NCBI GenBank assembly: GCA_003542385.1
Contig: DPKT01000276.1
Location: 1 to 22,507, forward strand
DNA length: 22,507 bases
Source: Desulfomicrobium sp.
Lineage (GTDB): Bacteria; Desulfobacterota; Desulfovibrionia; Desulfovibrionales; Desulfomicrobiaceae
Reading direction: 5' to 3'
Positions 7,858 through 13,858 of this stretch are shown in pieces. Each line of letters begins with the position of its first letter. Position 1 is the first letter of the stretch. The position numbers were made by a program, and so were the translations under genes. The notes beneath the pieces were generated by a model. That model was given only the letters and a program-made list of their open reading frames with translations. It was not told the DNA's origin and did no database searches.

Positions 7858-8658
7858 TCAGACGGTTACCGGGCACGCTATGTCGCCAGGACGAACCTGG
7901 GCGTTATTTGCGACATATAGTGTGACATGGCCCTTCTCGCAAGAAACGACTGTCCCGTATCCGACATCCCCGCGCAGAGGGTGGCTGAAACGAAAGGGGG
8001 CTCCCTGCGGGATGTCGCACGGACTTCCCATGTCGGCCGTGACCTCCGCGCGTCCGTCGACGGTCTTCATCCGGAACACCTCGCCGCACCCGTGCGCCAC
8101 CAGTTCGCCGTGCCATTTTCTCCCGAGCAGGAAATTCCAGCATCCCACGAGTATTCCCAGCGCGCCGAGACAGGCGGCCAGGAGGCGCGGTTCGACGGCG
8201 ATCCAGCGTGTGACCATGGACGGGGATGCCGCCCGGCGATCCTCGGCTCCGGCAAAGACCCGCACGCTGAAGACCAGGGCGGGATTCTGCTTCTCGCCGA
8301 ACCTGTCGCGCACCCTGATCTCGTAATTGCCCGGAACGGCGCGCATATCCGCATCCAGATACCCGCGCCACATGCCGCCACCGAACATGAACCCCGTGAA
8401 GACGCCTTCCGCGACGAGACGCAGGGCTCCGTCCGCGGGGGCGCCCTCGATGACGAAATCCTCTATGCGGTCGGTCTTGGGGGGCATGGGGCCGCTCAGA
8501 AGGTACCGTTCGCCGGGAATGAGGCGTATCTGGCCGGAGCTGCCGAGGAAGCCCCCGCGCAGGCCGTCGAAGAGGCACAGCAGGGCCAGGGTCAGCAGGA
8601 CCATGGCCACGCGGCCGCTCAGGCGCTGCATGCGCCAGACCCGCTCGGCCACTATCAT
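7858..8658 (-). CDS. Uncharacterised two-TM membrane protein with periplasmic beta-rich region
   Basis: 266 aa, family not recognised. TM1 is at about 16-31; an extracytoplasmic stretch of about 120 residues follows that looks beta-rich (RYLLSGPMPPKTDRIEDFVIEG ..., then VPGNYEIRVRDRFGEK, then ALVFSVRVF); TM2 is at about 157-178. A cytoplasmic tail of about 88 residues contains FRFSHPLRGDVGYGTVVSC and ends NAQVRPGDIACPV. The start is the ATG at 8656-8658, which overlaps the upstream stop as ATGA; a longer reading from 8697 is open but would overlap the previous gene needlessly. The tight coupling to the 76-aa membrane protein suggests a two-subunit membrane complex. Its place between the lipoprotein and the signalling genes suggests a role in linking transport to the kinases, which is inference only. 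Confidence 0.8.
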   Translation of the reverse strand: MIVAERVWRMQRLSGRVAMVLLTLALLCLFDGLRGGFLGSSGQIRLIPGERYLLSGPMPPKTDRIEDFVIEGAPADGALRLVAEGVFTGFMFGGGMWRGYLDADMRAVPGNYEIRVRDRFGEKQNPALVFSVRVFAGAEDRRAASPSMVTRWIAVEPRLLAACLGALGILVGCWNFLLGRKWHGELVAHGCGEVFRMKTVDGRAEVTADMGSPCDIPQGAPFRFSHPLRGDVGYGTVVSCEKGHVTLYVANNAQVRPGDIACPVTV

Positions 8659-8885
8659 GCCGCGTCCCCGCAGGGAACGAAGCTGCGCCGCAGCCAACGC
8701 TTGCCGGCCCAGCCCAGGGCGAAAATCGGCACGAGCAGCGAGCCGAAAACCTGGAGGAAGACGAGGGTGAACTCCTCGGGGTTGCCCGAGGCCAGGTACA
8801 TGGCCACGCTCAGGGCCGCGAGGACGAGGGCGTTGACCGAAAGGACCAGTATCTTGTGCAGCATGAAAAATCTGTATTCGCTCAT
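8655..8885 (-). CDS. Small two-TM membrane protein
   Basis: 76 aa, family not recognised. It starts MSEYRFFMLHK at the ATG 8883-8885, which has AGGAG about 6 nt upstream; a longer open frame to 8948 lacks such a site and would run through the large hairpin. Two hydrophobic helices are visible, at about 12-32 and 39-57, followed by a basic tail (GKRWLRR). Its stop overlaps the start of the 266-aa protein (ATGA). It probably forms a complex with that protein. Confidence 0.78.
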   Translation of the reverse strand: MSEYRFFMLHKILVLSVNALVLAALSVAMYLASGNPEEFTLVFLQVFGSLLVPIFALGWAGKRWLRRSFVPCGDAA

Positions 8886-8906
8886 GGCGCGCTCCTGAAG
8901 GGGCGG

Positions 8907-8948
8907 GTGCGCGGGGCGGCCGGGAGGGGGATCGGCCGCCCCGCGCAC
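8907..8948 (-). promoter_or_regulatory. Perfect 16-bp GC-rich hairpin inside the permease operon
   Basis: GTGCGCGGGGCGGCCG (8907-8922) pairs perfectly with CGGCCGCCCCGCGCAC (8933-8948) around a 10-nt loop. It begins 10 nt after the lipoprotein stop and ends before the 76-aa gene's ribosome site. Neither strand has a T-run behind it, so it is not a classical terminator. Likely roles are protection of the upstream mRNA from 3' exonucleases or a processing site that separates transporter expression from expression of the signalling genes. Confidence 0.7.
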
Positions 8949-8958
8949 TCGCGAGGCG

Positions 8959-9570
8959 TTACTTCTTGAAGATGTCCGTCTTGCTGATGTTCATGAAACG
9001 CAGGGCCTTGCCCTTTTCCTTCCAGTAGATGCGCACTTCGTCACCGGCTTCCCAAGTGTACTCGGGCATGCCGAAGTACTCCTCGGGAACGCTGAAGGTC
9101 ACGAGCATCTTCTGGCGTCCGGAGTAGATGGTGATGGTCTTCTTGTCCTGGTCGACCAGGGGGAACTTCTTGGCCGCGTTCTTGTCCTTGTCGAAGACCA
9201 GGGGGTGGTCCTTGGCGATGTCCTTCTGCACGTCTACAATGGTGATGGGCAGCTCTTCAAGGGCCTGGGTGTTGGGGTTGAAGATCTTGATGTACTTCTT
9301 CTCCACGTCGAGCTTCATGCGCAGCCCGATCTTGGGATCCGCGCCGCGGTCGATCGGTTCCGTAGGCAGCGTGTACGTGTGCGGCGGAAGGATCGAATAG
9401 TCGGGGTTCGAGGGCTCCATGTTCTTGTCCTCGATGACGGTCACGGTTGCCTTTTCCTTGTCGAAGGCGATGACCCGGCCCTGGTCGACCTTGCCGTATT
9501 CTTCGCAGCCCAGCGCTCCGAAGGCCAGCATGGCGATGGAGAGCAGGATGAGTGTGCGTTTGATATTCAT
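8959..9570 (-). CDS. Predicted lipoprotein, resembles DUF4881-type Desulfovibrio proteins
   Basis: 203 aa. The N-terminus MNIKRTLILLSIAMLAFGALGC is a lipoprotein signal with the putative lipidated Cys at 22; the box is ALGC rather than the preferred LAGC, so processing is likely but not certain. The mature part is rich in beta-strand segments and lysine/aspartate (GRVIAFDKEKATVTVIEDKN, PHTYTLPTEPID, KKTITIYSGRQKML, EVRIYWKEKGKALRFMNI) and suggests a small beta-barrel-like domain on the periplasmic face of a membrane. Assignment to DUF4881 is from memory of the family's size and taxonomy, not from a search. The start at ATG 9568-9570 has AAGGAG 7 nt upstream. The frame stays open further upstream to 10338, but there it merely shadows the permease gene. 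It follows the permease by 29 nt and may be its periplasmic partner. Confidence 0.82.
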   Translation of the reverse strand: MNIKRTLILLSIAMLAFGALGCEEYGKVDQGRVIAFDKEKATVTVIEDKNMEPSNPDYSILPPHTYTLPTEPIDRGADPKIGLRMKLDVEKKYIKIFNPNTQALEELPITIVDVQKDIAKDHPLVFDKDKNAAKKFPLVDQDKKTITIYSGRQKMLVTFSVPEEYFGMPEYTWEAGDEVRIYWKEKGKALRFMNISKTDIFKK

Positions 9571-9599
9571 GAGTGTTCTCCTTGTCGGTTCGCGCTGTG

Positions 9600-10652
9600 C
9601 TAACGGTTCTTCTTCATGGCAAGTTCGCGCTTGGCGCCGGCGACCATCCTCATGAAGATGTAGATGGACATGCTGGCCACGAGTCCGAGGACCAGCGTGG
9701 TCGAGGCGTTGTCCAGCAGGGTCCCGTAGCCGGGCAACCAGGGCTTGATGAGCTTCAGGAAGATGGAGACTGCGCAGCCCACGACGGCCAGGCCGAAGGC
9801 GATGCGGATGCCGTAGCCCTTGATGTACTTGGTGGCCACCGCGCCGACCTGGGCGCCCATGGCGGCGCCGACCAGCATGATCATCGCGGCGACAAGCTCG
9901 GTGCGGCCCTTCCAGGTGTAGGTGGCTGCGCCGTAGAGGCCGGAGATGGCCACTTCGAAGAGGTCGGTGCCGACGGCGACGTGGGTCGGGCAGCCGATGA
10001 GGTAGATCAGGGCGGGCATGCGGATCAGGCCGCCGCCGATGCCCAGGATGCCGGCCAGCCAGCCGGTCAGGAAGCTGACGATGATGGGCAGCCAGGCGGA
10101 GCAGTAGATGCCGGCTTCCTTCAGGTGAACCATGGGCGGGATGTGGATCTTGTGCAGCTTGGAGGCGAAGTCGATGCCCTGGACGCTGTCGTCGAGGACC
10201 TCGCCCTTGGCGGCCGCGGCGCGCTCCAGCTTCTTGCGCTTGCCGACGTCGTGGAAGACCATCCAGGCGATGCCGGCCAGCAGGGCCATGTAGATCCAGC
10301 GCACGACCTTCTCGACGCTGCCGATGCGCTCCAGCCACATGACCATCTGGGCCCCGATCTCGAAGCCCACGACTGTGCCGACGAGCATGATGAGGCCCAG
10401 CTTGTAGTCGACGTTGCCGAACTTGCCGTGGCGCATGGTGGAGATGAGGGACTTGCCGGCCATGTGCGCGATGTCCGTGCCGATGGCAAACGCCATGGGG
10501 AAGCCCAGGATGTTCAGGCCGGGGGTGACCATCCAGGCGCCGCCCATGCCGAAGAACCCGCCGATGATGCCGACGCCCACGCCGAGAATGATCAGGCCGG
10601 GCCAGAAAATTTTAACGCCCGCGATGGGCATGAGTACGTATAGCCATTCCAT
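9600..10652 (-). CDS. TauE/SafE-family membrane permease (putative sulfite/organosulfur anion exporter)
   Basis: 350 aa inner-membrane protein with about eight hydrophobic segments. It shows the two-fold internal repeat typical of the family: IIGGFFGMGGAWMVTPGL (30-46) followed by FAIGTD, and AGILGIGGGLIRMPAL (200-215) followed by VAVGTD. Between the halves is a hydrophilic loop of about 45 residues (136-180, including GKRKKLERAAAAKGEVLDD), longer than in minimal members. Family members move sulfite, sulfoacetate, taurine-related compounds or other small anions, and direction and substrate vary, so 'sulfite exporter' is a family label only. It is the second gene after the sigma-54 promoter, 30 nt downstream of the 99-aa protein, with AAGGAG before the ATG. 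Confidence 0.9.
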   Translation of the reverse strand: MEWLYVLMPIAGVKIFWPGLIILGVGVGIIGGFFGMGGAWMVTPGLNILGFPMAFAIGTDIAHMAGKSLISTMRHGKFGNVDYKLGLIMLVGTVVGFEIGAQMVMWLERIGSVEKVVRWIYMALLAGIAWMVFHDVGKRKKLERAAAAKGEVLDDSVQGIDFASKLHKIHIPPMVHLKEAGIYCSAWLPIIVSFLTGWLAGILGIGGGLIRMPALIYLIGCPTHVAVGTDLFEVAISGLYGAATYTWKGRTELVAAMIMLVGAAMGAQVGAVATKYIKGYGIRIAFGLAVVGCAVSIFLKLIKPWLPGYGTLLDNASTTLVLGLVASMSIYIFMRMVAGAKRELAMKKNR

Positions 10653-10682
10653 GGTTCATGTCTCCTTGTTCGTGAGTGGGGT

Positions 10683-10982
10683 TTAGTGGCCGGGAAGGTC
10701 TTTGGACTTCAGGTCGATGCCGATCCTCGACATGATGAGGTCTGCAATCACGCCGAAGACGACGCCCGTGACGGGAATGAGAACGATCGTCAGGAGCATG
10801 AACTGCAGATGACTCTCGTTGTACAGATTGGCCCACCACGCCAACACGCCCGTCAGCTTGCGCGTGTCGGCCACGATCACGATGGGAGCCTCGTTGCCTC
10901 CGCCTGCGGCCAGGGCGAAGCCCGGACACAGCACGATCATTGCCATGAGTGACCACCACAGCCTGCTCAATTTCGCTTTCAT
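10683..10982 (-). CDS. Small exported or membrane-anchored protein, first gene of the permease operon
   Basis: 99 aa, family not recognised. Residues 1-25 look like a Sec signal peptide ending ALA-A (about 23-26); the basic start MKAKLSR is followed by a hydrophobic core. A second hydrophobic helix is at about 61-83 (FMLLTIVLIPVTGVVFGVIADLI), so the mature form would be a single-pass protein with about 35 residues outside. GGAGG precedes the ATG at 10980-10982 by about 6 nt. It is the promoter-proximal gene, about 120 nt downstream of the predicted sigma-54 start site, and is probably an accessory subunit of the TauE-like permease. Confidence 0.82.
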   Translation of the reverse strand: MKAKLSRLWWSLMAMIVLCPGFALAAGGGNEAPIVIVADTRKLTGVLAWWANLYNESHLQFMLLTIVLIPVTGVVFGVIADLIMSRIGIDLKSKDLPGH

Positions 10983-11012
10983 TGTTACCTCCAGAATGTT
11001 TTCAACCCCACT

Positions 11013-11066
11013 CCGCCCGTCTGCCCGGGCGGCTTTGCCTCTTTCCGACTTCGCCCCTTGGGGCGA
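11013..11066 (-). promoter_or_regulatory. Two GC hairpins in the 5' leader of the permease operon
   Basis: CCGCCCG (11013-11019) / CGGGCGG (11026-11032) with a 6-nt loop, and TCGCCCC (11051-11057) / GGGGCGA (11060-11066) with a 2-nt loop. Both lie between the predicted sigma-54 start site (about 11103) and the first gene. Neither has a T-run, so RNA stability or leader regulation is more likely than termination. Confidence 0.45.
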
Positions 11067-11113
11067 CTTCTTGTTCGGGACCAGCGCCAGTCACGCACTG
11101 TCATCCCCTGTGA

Positions 11114-11130
11114 GGCAAGGAGTGTGCCAC
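11114..11130 (-). promoter_or_regulatory. Sigma-54 (RpoN) promoter driving the permease operon
   Basis: The minus strand reads GTGGCACACTCCTTGCC: -24 element TGGCAC (11129-11124), five bases, -12 element TTGC (11118-11115). This is the invariant spacing and matches the core consensus at every position. Transcription should start near 11103, leaving a leader of about 120 nt before the 99-aa gene. The divergent neighbour is a sigma-54 activator, which makes regulation by that protein very likely. Confidence 0.9.
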
Positions 11131-11135
11131 TACAC

Positions 11136-11232
11136 TTCGCGCATCAATTTTCTATTACATTCCAGATCATTAAAAAAAGATATTGCGCAATATTTCGCGT
11201 CATGTTAAAAAATGCACAAAACATTTCGCATC
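11136..11232. promoter_or_regulatory. Candidate activator-binding region (palindrome and TTCGC repeats)
   Basis: ATATTGCGCAATAT (11180-11193) is a perfect 14-bp palindrome centred about 83 bp upstream of the predicted sigma-54 start site, a normal place for an enhancer. Three related direct elements lie around it: TTCGCGCATC (11136-11145), TTCGCGTCAT (11194-11203) and TTCGCATC (11225-11232). The area is AT-rich compared with its surroundings. It also lies just upstream of the activator gene, so autoregulation is possible. Binding is inferred, not shown. Confidence 0.5.
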
Positions 11233-11256
11233 TCCAGCGACAGGCCAGGAGCTCGC

Positions 11257-13836
11257 ATGCGCTACTCGTACCCGCCGATACTCAACCCGGTCCTCAATCT
11301 CGAACGCCCGCTCAAAGAGTGGAGCATCACCAGACTCCTGCTGCTGGTGGGAACTCCGCTCATGGCCGCGGTCATGCTCGCCATGACCGTGTCCACCTAC
11401 CGCATCACGACCCACTATCTCAGCCGCGCGTATGCGCGGAACGCCCACACGAGGGCCCTGGCACTAGCCCACACCATCGAGAACCTGCTCCTGGATGCCC
11501 GCTTCGAGCTCGAGCATATCGCGGGCATGGACCCGACCCCGGACTCGATCCAGCGGTACATGGCGAGCAAGCCCGAGGCCAAGAGGAGGCAGTACGCCGA
11601 AATCGCGTTCCACGCCGTGGAAACGAAGCAGAACTTCCTGCTGTTGAACACGGGGGAGCAGATCTGGAGGGTTCCGGACGACAAGGCTTCGGAAATCAAG
11701 TTCGGGACGATACACAAGAGGGAGCGCGGGGGGAGGGCCGTCCACGACTACGTGCAGATCGACCAGCCGGTACAGGTCTACTACACTTCCGTGCCCGTGG
11801 CCGGCACGCCCCAGAACATCGAGTTGTCGGTGATCCGGCTGAGCACCCCGGTATATGACTCGGCCAGAACCTTCCTCGGCTACCTGACCCTGTCCCTGGA
11901 CATCGTCGAGATGCAGCGGATCATGACCCTCTTCTCCTCGAACCAGTCACCGCTCTACATTTTCCCTCAGGAAAAGGAGCGAGTCAGCAGCTTCTTCTTC
12001 GATCTTTCAGGCTGGCTCATCAGCGAAACCGGCCCCCTTGGGCCCGGGCGCGGGCACATCTCCGTCGACGCCATCCGCACAGGGCTGCAGGGCGACGTCG
12101 GCCGTCCCGGCTTCGCGAGCGCGTTCCGTCCGAGCCCCCAATACGAGAAGTACTGGGCCGTCGTCTCGGCGGTGCAGTCGGGACGGGACGGGGAGGCCGA
12201 CTTCTCGAACTTTTTGAACGACCCGGCAAATCCCGAGCGGGACCATTTCCTGTACTACGTCCCCATCCGCTTCCAGGAGGAGGAGCAGCAGAACCCCGCC
12301 ATCGTCGGGGGCCTCGGCTGCATCGACAGCAGCTTCATGCTCAAGTCCTCGCGTTACGAGATAGCCCTGGCCCTGTCCGTGGCCTGGATGGCGGCCCTCG
12401 TGCTCACGGTGGCCGCCTTTTTCTACGTCAACCGACGCATCAGCAGGCCCCTCAAGGCACTGACCGCCGCGACGGAAAAGCTGGCCCTGGGAGAAGATTC
12501 CTCCATCCTCGGCCTTTCGCCGCTGCCCAAGGAGCTGCGCCATCTCCAGAACGCGATGAATGTGCTTGTCCTGCAGCTGCACGCCGCGCGCGAGGAGACC
12601 AAGGTCAGGCAGATCCAGGCGCTGGAGGAGTTGCAACGGCAGCCCGTGTGCCTCGATTCCCTTGGGGAGGCCGGGCGTTACATCGACAAATCGTTCGAAA
12701 ACGGGGCGCCATTCGGCATCGTCGGCGCCAGCCAGGCCGTCCGCAACCTGAACGCCATGATTCAGAAGGCCGCCCAGGTCATGGCCGACGTGCTTGTCAT
12801 CGGCGAAACCGGCACCGGGAAGGAACTGACGGCCGAAGCGATCCACCGGGCCAGCACCAGGGCTTCGCGGCCTTTCATTTCGATCAATTGCGGGGCGCTG
12901 GATGAGAATCTGCTCATGGACGCCCTGTTCGGCCACGTCAAAGGGGCCTTCTCGGAGGCCAAGGGCGACCGCAAGGGCGCCTTCCTCGCCGCATCGGGCG
13001 GCACCCTGCATCTGGACGAAATCGGCAACGCCTCGCCCAAGGTCCAGCAGGCGCTGCTGCGCGCCCTGGCCGCGCGGACCATCAGACCCCTGGGCAGCGA
13101 CCAGGACCAGCCCTTCGACGCCAGGGTCATCGCAGCCACCAACGTTGACCTGCTCGAATGCTCGCGAAACGGTTCCTTCCGGGAGGACCTCTACTACAGG
13201 CTGGCCGTCATCACCATCACCACCCCGCCGTTGCGCGACCGAAAGGAGGACATCCCGTCCCTGGTTCGCCACTTCCTCAAAGCCCAGTCCGCGGGTGGAA
13301 CCCCGCCCGAACTGAGCAGAGGGGCCCTCGACAAGCTCATGAATCACGACTGGCCGGGAAACATCCGCGAGCTCAGGAATTCCATCACGCGCGCCCTGAC
13401 CTTTGCCGAGGGCGATATCCTGCTGGCGGAGCACATCGTGCTGGGCCAGCCCGGCACGCAGATGGCTACGGACATGGCCGGCCAGCAGGATGTCCAGATT
13501 CAGCGGCCGGCTGCCGAAACCTCAACCGTAACGCAGGCCGCCGCAGAAGACACGAAAGCAGCGCAACAGACCTCCTCGCCCCCTGTCGCGCAAACGCGCA
13601 ACAACGCACGCGTCATGTCCGCGGTGCAGGAACTCAACGCCCGGCAACGGAAGGCGTGGCCGACGATCCTGAAAAACGGTGGCACGAACCGTGCACAGTA
13701 CCAGGATGCGGTCGGCGAGGAGATTTCCATCCGCACCGCGCAATACGACCTGCAGGAACTGGTTTCCCGGGGCCTGCTGAGAAAGACCGGCAAGGGACCG
13801 TCCTCACGGTACGTCCTGACCGGCAGAGAACAATAA
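11257..13836 (+). CDS. Membrane-anchored sigma-54-dependent activator with Cache-like sensor and winged-helix C-terminus
   Basis: 859 aa from the ATG at 11257, which has AGGAG about 5 nt upstream; ATG 11212 is in frame but lacks such a site. TM1 is at 26-46; an extracytoplasmic Cache-like sensor spans about 47-368; TM2 is at 369-391; a HAMP-like linker and coiled coil span 392-460. The AAA+ domain is at about 485-725, with Walker A GETGTGKE (516-523), the sigma-54 contact loop GAFSEA (563-568, usually GAFTGA), Walker B GGTLHLDEIG (581-590), AATN, and the arginine-finger region FREDLYYRL (641-649). A Gln/Ala/Thr-rich linker (730-785) leads to a C-terminal domain (787-855) that reads as a winged helix (NRAQYQDAVG, RTAQYDLQELVSRGLL, SSRYVL) instead of the usual Fis-type helix-turn-helix. 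It is thus a one-component membrane receptor and activator, probably of the divergent sigma-54 promoter. Confidence 0.93.
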   Translation: MRYSYPPILNPVLNLERPLKEWSITRLLLLVGTPLMAAVMLAMTVSTYRITTHYLSRAYARNAHTRALALAHTIENLLLDARFELEHIAGMDPTPDSIQRYMASKPEAKRRQYAEIAFHAVETKQNFLLLNTGEQIWRVPDDKASEIKFGTIHKRERGGRAVHDYVQIDQPVQVYYTSVPVAGTPQNIELSVIRLSTPVYDSARTFLGYLTLSLDIVEMQRIMTLFSSNQSPLYIFPQEKERVSSFFFDLSGWLISETGPLGPGRGHISVDAIRTGLQGDVGRPGFASAFRPSPQYEKYWAVVSAVQSGRDGEADFSNFLNDPANPERDHFLYYVPIRFQEEEQQNPAIVGGLGCIDSSFMLKSSRYEIALALSVAWMAALVLTVAAFFYVNRRISRPLKALTAATEKLALGEDSSILGLSPLPKELRHLQNAMNVLVLQLHAAREETKVRQIQALEELQRQPVCLDSLGEAGRYIDKSFENGAPFGIVGASQAVRNLNAMIQKAAQVMADVLVIGETGTGKELTAEAIHRASTRASRPFISINCGALDENLLMDALFGHVKGAFSEAKGDRKGAFLAASGGTLHLDEIGNASPKVQQALLRALAARTIRPLGSDQDQPFDARVIAATNVDLLECSRNGSFREDLYYRLAVITITTPPLRDRKEDIPSLVRHFLKAQSAGGTPPELSRGALDKLMNHDWPGNIRELRNSITRALTFAEGDILLAEHIVLGQPGTQMATDMAGQQDVQIQRPAAETSTVTQAAAEDTKAAQQTSSPPVAQTRNNARVMSAVQELNARQRKAWPTILKNGGTNRAQYQDAVGEEISIRTAQYDLQELVSRGLLRKTGKGPSSRYVLTGREQ

Positions 13837-13858
13837 CGGCAGCCCGCGAGGATGTGTC

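Noticed and set aside
9571..10338. Upstream extension of the lipoprotein frame
   Set aside because: This part overlaps the permease gene in another frame and is Arg/His-rich nonsense; the lipoprotein signal and ribosome site place the start at 9570.
12007..13434. Long minus-strand frame opposite the sigma-54 activator
   Set aside because: The plus strand has complete AAA+ motifs throughout; the opposite frame has none and is a GC-driven shadow.
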